Below are positions 34,961 through 53,099 of a stretch of DNA of 64,000 nt, piece after piece. Made by a program: the position numbers and the translations under genes. Source of the DNA: Prunus persica (Eukaryota > Streptophyta > Magnoliopsida > Rosales > Rosaceae); assembly GCF_000346465.2 (NCBI RefSeq), contig NC_034014.1, positions 27,498,106-27,562,105 of the forward strand, in the 5' to 3' direction. Each line of letters opens with the position of its first letter. The stretch's first letter is position 1. The notes beneath the pieces are model-generated. The model did not search any database and was not told where the DNA came from. It worked only from the letters and a program-made list of their open reading frames with translations.

Positions 34961-36808
34961 TTGAAAAAAATGCAAAGAAGACTCTGCTGACTAATAACTA
35001 TGTCTCATAATCATAAATCAGATGCAATCAAATAATCATAAACTCCCTTTCAATTAAATAAGAAACTCATAAATCATCATCAATTGGAAAATTGAGTTTA
35101 AGACTTACTTGAAGATTGGAAATTTGAAAAATAATAGTCGAGTTCGCGTCGGCAGGACCCCGGCGGCAGGTGGTTGGGTGGGAATTGGGGGTTAGGGTTT
35201 GAAGATTTTGGCTGAGGATTTGGGGTTTTGGGGTTTGGTGGGGGTGTGTTTTTCAGAGTCGCATTGGGGGAGTTCCGTTCTTTCTTTTTGTTTTTTGGTA
35301 TGACCTGGCTCAAAACGGTGTCGTTTGGACCAGGTCATTAAAAAATAAAATAAAACACACCTGGACATAAAAGTGGAGAAATAATCCCCTGAATACTGCT
35401 AAATAGTAAATAGCCACACCAAACGACATGAAAATTAGTGGCAATCTTCACTCACTTTTAGTACACCAAATGAGGCTTAGGTTAAACATCTTTAATGTTA
35501 ATTAATCAACTATTAACCAACTTGACACTAGTTTTTATTTATATAATATAAACGATATTGAAAATGAAGGGAATCAAAACTAACACTTCAGATGCATGAA
35601 TAAATTCTCTTGAGTTACAAGCCCCTCACAACTTGAAACTAATTTTGATTCAAAACAAGTTTCACCAATTGTTTCATAGGATTCTAATTTTGACTCGATG
35701 CCACAGTGATAAAATATTTATTAATATCACACTCAACATGCATAACATGCTATGTTTTGTTTTTTGGACAGAGCATAACATGCTATGTTTCTGATTCAAA
35801 TTGATCTCAATTTTTTGTCTCCTATTTGTTTGGAAGGTTGGTCTGGTATTTTGTTCTCTACCACTGCTTTTATCTCTGCTAGCTGTACAGTTCGTGGAAC
35901 TGTGTTAGATTCCACTGCTTTGGATTTCAATCAATATCTCACTTGAATTAAGACGCTAGAGTTCGGTTTTCATCCTTCCTCCCTCTAAAGATCTTTAGAG
36001 ATATTTCTTGTATATGACCATTGTACGGAATCATTTTTCAAGCCTGGGCGTCCTTTGTCCCAAAAGAACTCGAGGGGACAGCAACTTTAGTATTATATAG
36101 TTGTTCTGAAACTACCTGAAAGAATACTATGTCATGGGAATGTTGTGGTTGAGGGTCACAAATTTAAAGGACTCTATATGCTGTTAAAAGATTTTAGTAC
36201 ACTTGCATCTCCAAACAATCACTAGAACAAAAAAACTCCTGAGTCAACCACGGTCGTCTAATTTGCTACAGTATAGGTAACCGCCGTCTATTGTGATAAT
36301 TTATTTAACAAGCTGAAAAACCAAGCTGCTGTAACATAAATTGATTAAAATTTGATGCCACACACAGTCTGTGTTGCAGATTGCAGATCAAAAGGCAACC
36401 TTAATTGCTTAAACCACAATGTTGATTGCAGATATGGGGAAGATTTGGTGAAGTAACTTAATTTTATAATTCATTGGTACCAAATTGTACATTAACCTAA
36501 ATAATTCTTTCATGTTTCATCCACACTGATTTGCTTCTTGGAGCTAACATAAATAATGATGCCATGAAAAGTATGCCAAAGTGTTCACTTATTTATTTAG
36601 TTTGAAGATTTTGAGAACCAATCCAACATATAAGAATGAACGAAAAAATTGAAGCATGACGGTAGTCATAATCTGTACTTCAGAGAAAAACAAAAGCTTT
36701 GATAAATAGAAACAAATACTTGATGACATTTATTATAGTGATTCACAAACTAAACTAGTAAAATAACAGTATGATACACTAAGAAATGCAGACAGGCATA
36801 GCTCCTTC
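34961..36808. other. Intergenic, with a GC-rich first-exon-like island
   Basis: On the minus strand from about 35,320 to 35,098 there is an AAACGACACCGTTTT motif followed by a proline/asparagine-rich frame ending near TCTTCAAGTAAGT. This looks like the 5' end of a gene or of a gene-bearing insertion, but no downstream exon is recognisable. The rest is duplicated intergenic sequence. Confidence 0.4.
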
Positions 36809-37075
36809 TTAGGACTTTCCAGCTGGGTTTACAGTTAAGGTTTGGCAATCAGATTCTGAGACAATGCACTTGTGGATTCTGTCAATGAAAGCAGTAGCTT
36901 TGTTGTCGATGCCGGGCTCAGCTACCCACCCACCTCTGTCCTCCTCACTAACCCACACCCTTCGTGCACTCATATACAAATCCTCCCCCATGTCATCTCC
37001 TCTGCGAGGCCTCCTCGATTTGAACAAGCTGAAGAATGAGAAGGAGGATTTTTTCTGCCTGTTGTTGCCTCCCAT
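36809..37075 (-). CDS. Conserved small plant protein, 88 aa, copy 1
   Basis: I recognise the type of protein (small, basic, plant-specific, beginning MGGNNRQKKSS) but no assigned function. Features: a basic N-terminus with KKSSFSFFSLFKSRRPRRGD (residues 8-27), a central VWVSEEDRGGWVAEPGIDNK block (about 40-59), and a FIDRIHKCIVSESDCQTLTV tail. There is no signal peptide or membrane helix. A TATAAATA box lies upstream (plus-strand 37,186-37,193), about 110 bp before the ATG. The upstream ATG context and the length are identical to copy 2, which supports the start and the whole frame. Confidence 0.85.
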   Translation of the reverse strand: MGGNNRQKKSSFSFFSLFKSRRPRRGDDMGEDLYMSARRVWVSEEDRGGWVAEPGIDNKATAFIDRIHKCIVSESDCQTLTVNPAGKS

Positions 37076-38687
37076 AACTCTTCTTCGACAAGAAAAAAAT
37101 TAAGCACAGTGCTTTAGGTGATGAGATGAAGAAAGTACAAATGTTACTCTCTTCGGTTTGTAGTGGCAAGAAGGAAGATGTTCTGTATTTATAGTTGCAA
37201 GTAGCCTTTGTAAAGACGATCCTAGTGGGTGGAGAATCTTGGAGGATTCAAACTTCCAAGGAAGTAATGGATGGTTGAGATGACAAATTTCTTATGGTCC
37301 TCTGCTTTCTCAATTGACCAAAACAGACTCAAGGCATTATTGGCACTTTATTTTTCTCAAGTACTTGTACTTCCATGGACCTTCCATTGAAATTTACACA
37401 GAGATCTTTTGGATAGTGATATTGCACCTAAAACTTACTGCTACCTTTCCCACTTTCATCTTCCCCATCATATAATTTCCAATGATGATCATCCAAATCT
37501 GACCTCTTCTTTTGGGAGTTTGTTCTCTACCACTGCTTTTATTTCTGCTAACAGTACTTATGTCTGTGAAGAAACACTATGCCTAGATACATCTGCATGT
37601 TGTACTAGGCTTTAAAAACAACTATATAAAGTAAAACGCTTAACTGAACTGTGTTAGATTCCAAAGTTTGTAGCCACTTTATATGAATTTCAACCAGTAT
37701 TTCGCTTGAATTAAGACATTAGAGTTCGGTTCTCGTCCTTCCTTTCCCTAAGATCTAATAGAGAAATTTCTTGTATGTGACCATTGCATGGAATCATTTT
37801 TGAAGCCATGGGCCTCCTTTGTCCCTAAAGAGCTAGAGGGGACAACTTTATTATTATTATGGTTTTTGTCAATCAACAACTTTATTATTATATGGTTGTT
37901 CTGAAAATGCCTGAAAGAATACTATGTGATGGGAATGAGGGTCACAAATCTAAAGGACTCTATACGTTCTTTAAAGATTTTAATATACTTGCACCTCCAA
38001 ACAATTTAACCATGAATTTAATTTGGTTTATTTAACAAGCTCAAAAACCAAGCTGCTGTATCATCAATCAAGTGAAATTTGATGCTACACACAACCTGTC
38101 ATGGGATTGTTGCAGATTGCAGATCAAAAGGCAACCTTAAATCACGATGTTGATTGCAGAGATGGGGAAGATTCGGTTAAGTAACGTAAACCATTGGTAC
38201 CAAATTGTACATTAACTTACTAATTATCATTCCTGAACTAAAAATTTACTGTTAATATCTTGAACCTGCTGCACTTCTGCTTATTTCATGTTTCTTCTAC
38301 AATTTATTTATTTTAATAAAGAAAACACTGGAGAACTTTCACACTGATTTGCTTCTTGGTGCTTATATTATAACAATCTACTATAAAACATGATGAATGA
38401 TGTCATGAAAAGTAGGCCAAAGTTGTCATGTATTAACTACTTTTAAGGAAACTCAAAACCAGTTAGTTTGAAGATTTTGAAAACCAAGATATAAGAATGA
38501 ACAAAAACACTGAAGCATGATGGTAGGCATAATCTGTACTTAAAAGGGAAAAACAGAAGGTTTGATAAACAGAAACAAATTCTTGATGATATTTATTGTA
38601 GTGATTCACAAACTAAACTAGATTCAACTTATTTGAATAAAATAACAGTATGATACACTAATAAATGCAGAGAGGCATAGCTCCTTC

Positions 38688-38954
38688 TTAGGACTTTCCA
38701 GCAGGGTTTACAGTTAAGGTTTGGCAATCAGATTCTGAGACAATGCTCTTGTGGATTCTGTCAATGAAAGCAGTAGCTTTGTTGTCGATGCCGGGCTCAG
38801 CTATCCACCCGCCTCTGTCCTCCTCACTAGGCCACACCTTTCTTGCACTCATATTCAAATCCTCCCCCATGTCATCTCCTCTGCGAGGCCTCCTCGATTT
38901 GAACAAGCTGAAGAATGAGAAGGAGGATTTTTTCTGCCTGTTGTTGCCTCCCAT
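38688..38954 (-). CDS. Conserved small plant protein, 88 aa, copy 2
   Basis: Nearly identical to copy 1. Differences include EDLNMSARKVWPSEED for EDLYMSARRVWVSEED, GGWIAEP for GGWVAEP and RIHKSIV for RIHKCIV. The frame extends 11 codons further upstream, but the start equivalent to copy 1 (MGGNNR) is preferred. The TATA box is at plus-strand 39,060-39,067. The low divergence, mostly conservative and with no stops, suggests both copies are maintained. Confidence 0.85.
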   Translation of the reverse strand: MGGNNRQKKSSFSFFSLFKSRRPRRGDDMGEDLNMSARKVWPSEEDRGGWIAEPGIDNKATAFIDRIHKSIVSESDCQTLTVNPAGKS

Positions 38955-39360
38955 AACTCTTCTTTGACAAGAAAACAAATTAAGCACAGGGCTTTAGGTA
39001 ATGAGATGAAGAAAGTACAAATGTTACTCTCTTCGGTTTGTAAGAAGGAAGATGTTCTGTATTTATAGTAGGAAGTAGCCTTTGTTAAAATGATCCTAGT
39101 GGGCGGAGAATCTTGGAGGATTCAAACTTCCAAGGAAGTAATGGGTGGTGGAGATAACAAATTTCTTATGGTCCTCTGCTTTCTCAATTGACCAAAACAG
39201 ACTTAAGGCATTATTGGCTCTTTTATTTTTCTCAAGGACTTCCATGGACCTTCCATTGAAATTTACACAGAGATCTTTTGGACAGTGATATTGCACCTAA
39301 AATTCATTGCTACCTTTTCTACTTTCATCTTCCCCATCATATAATTTCTAATGATCATCA

Positions 39361-40780
39361 ACAAATCTGACCTCTTTTTTTTGGGGATATAATCAACTTT
39401 ACTGTGAGATGTATTTAATTAACAGATACCATCTAGGATTTTGACACCAGAACAGGTAAAACCCTCGCGATCTAGCGTTTAAATTATGATTAGTTTGTGC
39501 TTGGCATGATAAATGGGGTTTTTCTAGAGAAAAGAATTATTATCTTCACTTTCTTTCTCCTTTAAAGATAAGGCATACAGGAAAGTGGTAGGTAGCTACT
39601 ATAAAATGTAAAGAATGCACAAGGTATAACAGCCAGAAAGTTCCCTTTGTTCTTTGGAAAACAGCTTTGGTGCACTGGTAGGTACTTGTAGGGTTTAAAA
39701 AAAACAAGGGGTTGGTCCCTTTTTCTTCTCAGAAGGGCTCAGCCTACCCAATACACACAGTTTTTGAGTTCTTATTGCAATCAACCGGTGTGCATATTGC
39801 TCAGAAGTAAGGTTTCCTTTTTATGTAACATTGCATGCAAGCTGTCTAGCTTTAAGGTATCTGAAAATTTACTAATTAAAGCCAAAGTTTGGCATGCCCC
39901 AACTTATTCTTTGAAGCAAGAACCCTTTTATTCCATCTTTTCAAGTCACTTAAATAAGGTTTTCTTTCTAGCTGTAATCACATTGATGAACTAAAGTTCA
40001 TACAATATTAAAATTCTTCAAGACCAAAGAATCATGCTTGATATTTTTCAAGCGCCCAATTGTTTGATGATCAATGTGGGCCTGCAATATTTAAGTGATT
40101 AGTTTGTTGACACGTTTGTTAATCTTGATTAAGCAAACAAGAAAGAGAATTTGGAAAATGTGTGAGTGATAGCACAGAAGTTAGGCAGGATATGCTGGAG
40201 GAAGTAGAGTTCTAGATTGAGGTGCTTGCTTGCTCATAGGCTAGAAAATCTTCCAATTTCAATGCATAGAACTCTTTAACTACTTAAATAATTGTTAAGA
40301 GACGATACTTCTAGAGATGTTGGCAACGAAAATAATTAAAAAAAACAAATTAGCATGGAGAAGGAAATGTTAAACAAAAAAAAAAAAAATCTTTACCATG
40401 TAATGCATGATTTTCCTTGTGAGCTTATACTATGAATTTCAAATAAATTGACTCATCTCGTACAAATTAAATGTCACTATGGCGAAAAGTAATCACACAT
40501 TGTCACATCACAGTGACGGTATCTTAAACCAATCACGCACTGTCATCTTAAATCAATCACCCCTTTAAGTATCGAGTAATTGGACGGTTCAGATCAAACT
40601 TAAACCATCCAAGGGTATATATTTATATGTTAAACGTCGAATGATGTAGACCAAGCTCAGTTGAGCCCAAATGCGGATTGGAAGTTGGAACGACCCATCT
40701 ATAGTTTTGGGCTATCCAAGCCCATCTGATTTATTATAATCACGACTCGTTTTTTGACCAATGGAAGAGAGTCAGAAACT
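39361..40780. other. Intergenic, promoter side of the G-patch gene
   Basis: No gene is seen. At about 40,500-40,560 there are diverged repeats of AATCACACATTGTCA/CAATCACGCACTGTCA. Just before the G-patch gene, TTTGGGCTATCCAAGCCCAT (about 40,707-40,726) contains two inverted TGGGCT-type site II elements, common in plant housekeeping promoters. Confidence 0.5.
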
Positions 40781-40951
40781 AGGGAAGTAGGCGATACCAG
40801 ATCCTGAGCATCTTTGGTTCTTCCATTCGCTAGAAATTTTCAATTTCTGGTTCATTCGAGGTATGTATGCCTAAATTGAATTGGTTGGTATCTGCTAATG
40901 CTTTGATTTTGTTAATTTGTTGCCGGCTTTTACCATTTATCACGGTTTTTT

Positions 40952-41281
40952 ATGTTCGAAAAATCGGCCGCCTAGGCTTGTCTGGGCGGCTGGGCGAGTC
41001 GGGTCTTTTTTTTCACTGACTTTAAAGAAAACCTACCTCACGCTGCCTTTCCTTCTCTCTCGACAGACCACCACCACAAGGCCGCGACCCGCCGGCCACC
41101 CGCGACCCGCCGGCCACCCGCGACCCGCCGGCCACCCGCGACCTGCGACCTCCTCGCCCACCCGCGACCCTCTCTATCTGTAATTATATATGCCATTTTT
41201 TTCCTAGGCACCCGCCTAGGCCCCGATTACTCTTCTAGGCGCTAGGCCCCTGCCGCCCACCTATCGATTTTTCGAACATTG
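40952..41281. mobile_element. 330-bp TIR element in the 5'UTR intron
   Basis: Ends are ATGTTCGAAAAATCG and, in reverse complement, CAATGTTCGAAAAATCG. The element is flanked by CGGTTTTTT at 40943-40951 and 41282-41290, a 9-bp target duplication that points to a Mutator-like (or possibly hAT) element. The interior is GC-rich, with three head-to-tail copies of an 18-bp unit GCGACCCGCCGGCCACCC from 41,084 plus a partial fourth, and CCTAGGC motifs near both ends. It has no transposase. Confidence 0.8.
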
Positions 41282-41700
41282 CGGTTTTTTGTTTTATTTA
41301 ATTATAGTGTTAATTTGGGGCTTCTTATATGATTGCCATTTGAACTATTCAAAAGTATTTGTCTTTGCAAGATTGGTGATATGGGTTTTTGACTAATCTG
41401 AAGAAACAACTCGATTTTGTGTATTGGTTCTTCAGTTTGGGCTTAATTTGAGTTTTTATTCTTTCTTGAATGCCAGACGCCTTTTTTTTCTTCTTTTTTT
41501 TGATAGCTGGGAATTTTGTTCTCCAAAAATAGATTAAGTTTCTCTTATTCTGCTTCTTAAACTAATTATTAGAATTTTACAAGAGTAGCTAGAAAGTGGT
41601 GTCTGGTGCTTCTCAGCATTATTGCAGTATGTGCTTTCTTTCAGTTTTGATATTGAATGCCAACATTTTCGTTGGTTCATGATTGTTTAGGTAAAAAATA

Positions 41701-45544
<3,844 letters not shown>

Positions 45545-46047
45545 GTGACAGTGCCGCTGTAACCGGCCATCAGCTTTGTACCGTATAAAGTTTGCATTGC
45601 CTTTGCAATTATGTAGTTTATGTGACCTACACCCGCAGTTAAAGACATTTGTGATTCACGAGATGAAACATCGTGTTTTTATAGCCCAATCCAAGTCAAA
45701 AACATTGATGCTTATGAATGGTTGGTTTGTAAAGATTATTTGTTATGATAAGTTTACTATTGTTTATGAAAGTATCAGAGCTCCGATTGATAAAAGGAAA
45801 CAATTCGATTAAATGAAGTTAACCCAAGTGATGTATGTGTGCTTGCAAAACATATCCATTCAAAGTGAGAAGGAAAAAAAAGATCTGTAATAAAAGAAAA
45901 GGAAATATAATAATAAAAAAACCATCTATATAAAGCTTAAACGTTGGGAGTCAAACATGAGAACATCATCTGATCACAATGTACAACATCTCCATCTTAA
46001 AAGTTTCTGAAGATCACAAGATACAAAGAACCAAAATGATATGGCTG

Positions 46048-49122
<3,075 letters not shown>

Positions 49123-49669
49123 TCAAAGGATGAATCAATCACCATATCTAGCAACCGAATTAGGATGTATCAAGAACATTGGCTCAAGGGCCCTAGCTAT
49201 CAGTCTTTTTGGGAGTTGATGATATAAGTTCTTAAAATTTCCAAATTTAAGGGAGTTCAACTATAACAAGAAGTAAATTGCTGTTGTTGGGTAAGTTTAA
49301 AAGCAGAGAAGAATTGAAGCAGAACAAAGCTAGTTTGCTGATCAAGTAGGCAAGACCACTAACAAAGAACCCCATCTCCAAAAAAAAAACTCAACAAATT
49401 ATTACACAAAAATAAAAGCTACTATGCATAAAAATCATGAAGCCATGTGATGAAATCAATCTTTTGGTTGATGTAGTGATGATGTTCATGATGATCATGA
49501 AGATTTAGTAATTAGTCAAACCTTTGGTCAGCTTAGCTTTGGGAAAGTGGTGGAGCTGCTGCTGCTGCCACAGAACAGAAGCTGGTATGGTAGGAAACTG
49601 ATGAACCAAGAAGTGTCCAGAAGAACATGTAATCCAGGAAAGTAGGAGTTTAGTAGATCCCTTCCTTCT

Positions 49670-50560
49670 CATATACTACGTGGTCCAATGTCCAGCATTA
49701 GTTGCTCACTCTGTCTGCATCAGAATCACAAGGCCACGCGCCTTTCTAGCTCGTGAACTCAAAAGTTTGTGCTTGCTGAATATGTTTCCCAATTTTATTA
49801 TTGTTTTCATTATAGATAAAAGTCTGTTAAGGACATTCCCTTGTAAAATTAGCTAAAGATAATATCACTGTCAGTTTTGTAGAAAATAATAATAATTATT
49901 ATTATCTGACTGAGAAATGTTATGGCTAAAGCCTAAAGGTAAGGTACGATCACGATGTACAGTACAGCCATGCAATAATATCTGATGAAAGTGAAACAGA
50001 AGCTACCCAGAAGTTTCAAAGATGAAAAGCCGTGGACAGGAAGGAGCGGGGTGCCATCCGAATTCAAAGCTCTTGTCCTTTTTGCAAATAACTCCATTTT
50101 CAAAATCAAAAGACAATATATAAAAATGAAATAATTAAAAAACCAGACTTTCTTAGTGTGCAATCATCATGCACTACTAGTAAAAGAGCTAATGTTCCAG
50201 ACACACTTTCTCTAGTAGTAGTACGATTTAACACACAATTATTTTGAGCCTTGTATTTGGTTTTCAAATTTTTCTACTATCGTCTCACTCGAAATTTATT
50301 TTGATGTACGAAATAGTGAATGATGAAATTGACATTAGTATTTTATCATCTCCAACTCCAAAGCATATATGATAACTTAGGTGGTATGCATAGAGCCATG
50401 AGAAAAAACCATACCAACCCTCATTTTATTATTATAATTATACACTAATAACCATAATTTAATATAAAGAAAAGAAAATGAATTACACTGACCACCAGAA
50501 AAAAGAAAACGAAAACGAAAAGGAAAGGTAAACTTACACTATTCTCCCCGGCTAAGCCTT
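49670..50560. other. Gene-free stretch
   Basis: No coding exon is recognised between the proteinase promoter and the Agenet locus. The sequence is AT-rich and without clear repeats. Confidence 0.45.
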
Positions 50561-50756
50561 AGCTAGCCCAAGCCCTTCTAGCTGAGCCCAATATCCAGCC
50601 CAACCCATGCAGCCTTCTTCTTTACTTCTTCTTCCTTCGCCTCTCACGATCATTAATCATTATCAGTCTCACACCCACTCCGAAAGTCCCACACTTTGTC
50701 GATCAATCTTCAGACTTGTTTTGCTCCCCAAAAAGGCCAAAAGGTAATTTCCTTCA
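50560..50756 (+). promoter_or_regulatory. Site II-type promoter and leader of the Agenet pseudogene
   Basis: A cluster of AGCCCA/GCCCAA elements (AGCCCAAGCCC, GAGCCCAATATCCAGCCCAA at about 50,567-50,605) precedes a TC-rich leader. The leader ends at about 50,745 with a good splice donor (CAAAAG/GTAATT). This is the normal layout of a plant housekeeping promoter plus noncoding first exon, upstream of a broken Agenet gene. Activity is inferred. Confidence 0.5.
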
Positions 50757-50898
50757 CGAGCTTTTCTTTGTCTGTAGTCTTATTTCTAATTCTTTGTAAT
50801 GTTTCGGATTTTTGCTGTATTGTGTTGTATGCGAAACTTCATCTCAAACAGCCCCTTTTGTGTTCGATAAATTGACGCACTGAGATAGCTTTTCAATT

Positions 50899-51087
50899 AG
50901 AAGATCACACCAACCCACCAACCATCATTGTACAAAGAATCAACCTCTTGAAGCAAATCTGAAATGGTCAACAACAGTTTCGGGCGGGCGAGGTCGTACG
51001 TGCAGCGTATCAATTCACTCAAAAATGCTGAATCATCATCTGTCCTCAAGCTCTGTTATTCAATAAGTAACTTGTCCTCCCCCACAG
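50899..51087 (-). pseudogene. Inverted copy of the Agenet exon
   Basis: The reverse complement matches 51,272-51,457: TGTGGGGGAGGACAAGTTAC, AGCTTGAGGACAGATGATGA, GAAACTGTTGTTGACCATTT and TACAATGATGGTTGGTGGGT are shared with only scattered differences. It decodes to the end of the first and the start of the second Agenet repeat (SLYNDGWWVGVI), with stops and frameshifts. With the downstream copy it forms a foldback of about 190-bp arms around a 185-bp spacer. Confidence 0.82.
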
Positions 51088-51189
51088 CTTACACATTCTT
51101 TTTCTTTTTACTGTTGGTCATTTTTATCTCATTTATCTTTAGTTCACATTTGACGAGGTGAGATTTCTAAATTGCAAAAGTGTCAACTC

Positions 51190-51460
51190 ATGAGATTTTT
51201 ACCAAGGGAACGCAAGTTGAGGTTAGCAGTGATGAAGAGGGTTTAATGGTACTTTGTTTGCTGCAACTATAGTGGAAACTGTGGGGGAGGACAAGTTCCT
51301 TATTGAATACCAGAGCTTGAGGACAGAAGATGATTCAGCATTTCTGAGAGAAGAGATTGATACGCTGCCCCTATGACCTTGTCTGCCTGAAACTGTTGTT
51401 GATCATTTCAGAGGTTGATGCTTTGTACAATGATGGTTGGTGGGTTGGTGTGATCTCAAA
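51190..51460 (+). pseudogene. Agenet-domain protein pseudogene
   Basis: Plant Agenet (Tudor-like) proteins bind chromatin or RNA. This relic starts ATGAGATTT and, allowing for frameshifts, reads KGTQVEVSSDEEG, then FAATIVETVGEDKFLIEYQS, LRTEDDSAFLREEID and, further on, EVDALYNDGWWVGVIS. That is the first Agenet repeat and the start of the second. An extra TT near the start, a missing T in the GGGTTTAATGG run and a stop after about codon 57 break the frame. No further exons are found. The domain identification rests on motif order. Confidence 0.78.
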
Positions 51461-51798
51461 CTGCATTTGTTATACAAATTTCTATTCTCATATCGGAATT
51501 CGTTGGCATTTTACCGTTGTATAAAAACTTTGTGTTTGTGATTAATGAGTATGCCTAAAGTTCAAGGCTTTGTGCAATATAAAAGTTGTTGAAACAAGCA
51601 TGGTATTTGGTTTTGGTAGCATTCAATTTGACATACTGACGTACTAGTATTTTGCTTTGTGTCGTTCACTCAAGTCAGTGTCATTCCCCTCTCAAATTTC
51701 CAAAGTTTAATTTGGCAACTGAATCAAGCTTTTACCAATTTTTAGTGGAACATCCTAGGTGGGAAAGAAGCTTTAAATTGTAGCACAAAGTTATACAG

Positions 51799-52272
51799 AT
51801 GGCGTTGAGGCGCTTTTTAGGGTTTTCGGATGGCGAGCTGATGAGGTCGGATGCAAAACCTTGTTCTAGATTGATGAGACACACTGCTGGTATTTTCAGT
51901 GTTGGCGGAGCATTGGGATTCTGGATCCTTTGTAGACTGCATTATGGTCTGTCCTACTTCTACTTCTACATGCACTTTCTCTATTAAATGCCATGATATG
52001 TGCCTGCTATGTTTGATTCTTGATCATTATGATCGTATGCGAAGTTTAAGCTGAAAACAAATGTACTCATCCATTCTAGTTGATGAACACAAAGCCATAG
52101 CTTATGTTGTTGCTTTTGTGCTCTTTCAGGACCCAGAATTACAGTTCCTAGGAGTCTTCGTTGGGCAGCATGTGGCGCAGTTTCTATGAGCTCAACCACT
52201 GCTTTGCTGGTTCGCTTATTTAGTCCAGAGTGTGAGCCCCAAAACATAGCTACTTATGACAAAGGAAATTAG
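51799..52272 (+). CDS. Small two-helix membrane protein, 96 aa
   Basis: A conserved-looking plant protein of unknown function. Exons 51799-51946 and 52130-52272 join in phase (G/GA; donor GTCTGT, acceptor CTTTCAG). It has a basic N-terminus (MALRRFLGFSDGEL), a glycine-rich hydrophobic segment TAGIFSVGGALGFWILCRLH (about 29-48), then RITVPRSLRWAACGAVSMSS leading into a second hydrophobic stretch (about 58-80). The end is SPECEPQN and a polar tail. Two short helices after a conserved PCSRL motif recall assembly factors of the mitochondrial inner membrane such as COX20, but this is only a resemblance. The exact splice phase and the uninterrupted frame support a real gene. Confidence 0.75.
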
Positions 52273-53060
52273 CACTAAGTTCATGAAAGTTTTATTGCTA
52301 TTCTAAGCGAGTTCAGTTGGGTTTGTTAATCGTCATTATGGGAGTGATTCAAATATGGATATTTGGTTTTATGCTACATGTTTTTTCCTTGAAATGAATG
52401 CACCATTTGATTATGAAATGAACAGATTCATAAGATCTTTGCACCTTACTAGTTCAACATGTTTCCAAACGATTGAGAACATCAACCATTTTCTTAGAAT
52501 AAAAAATCTTTGTTCCTGCCATTTTCATAGGAAACCCTTGCAGCTGAACTTGTAAGATTTTTTCCGTCCAAAATGAGCAAATGCAAAAATGATTCTTGAG
52601 TGCCTGCAAAGGCTTGAACAATTTGTAAGTAGGGCAATTAAGAGGAAAAGGAAAAACTTTGTCCTTATATCTTGAAAGGGAACCCCGCTAAAGACATATT
52701 GGATGGTATTGTCTTCATGTTTTGGCAAATTGGCATGGGAATTTCAGGTTCCAAACAATAGATCCCAATAGGCTAAGGTGCAAAACAAAAAATCGAAAGA
52801 AAAAATTAAAAATAAATTAAAAAAAAGAACTCTTCAAAGTAGGGTGGCAAAAGCTTTGCTTGTGAGTAATTGACCTTTAAATATGTTTTACTTGTAAAAA
52901 TACAATTTGACATTCCAAATGAGTTTCCTTTATTTTTGAAACGCCGCAGTAGATTGCTTCCTTCCCAAGATAAAAACTAGCCGTAAAGCCACGCTTCAGT
53001 CTTTTCCTTATTTTCCTTGCAGAACATTAGGGAAAACCCACATTTCAAGTTTCAATCACG
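52273..53060. other. Gene-free stretch
   Basis: 3' flank of the 96-aa gene and promoter side of the PI31-like gene. No feature is recognised. Confidence 0.45.
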
Positions 53061-53099
53061 CTGAGAAAAGAGAAAGCTTTAGCTACAAGGTAGCTAGCC

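Larger units (their letters stand above)
35900..39360. repeat. Tandem duplication of about 1.75 kb carrying the 88-aa gene
   Basis: The segment at about 35,905-37,500 recurs at about 37,645-39,360, with the landmarks ACTGTGTTAGATTCCA, AAGAATACTATGT, GGCAACCTTAA, the 88-codon frame, its TATA box and the TTGGAGGATTCAAACTTCCA segment in the same order. Identity is high over the coding part and promoter, and lower in the 3' flank. Confidence 0.88.
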
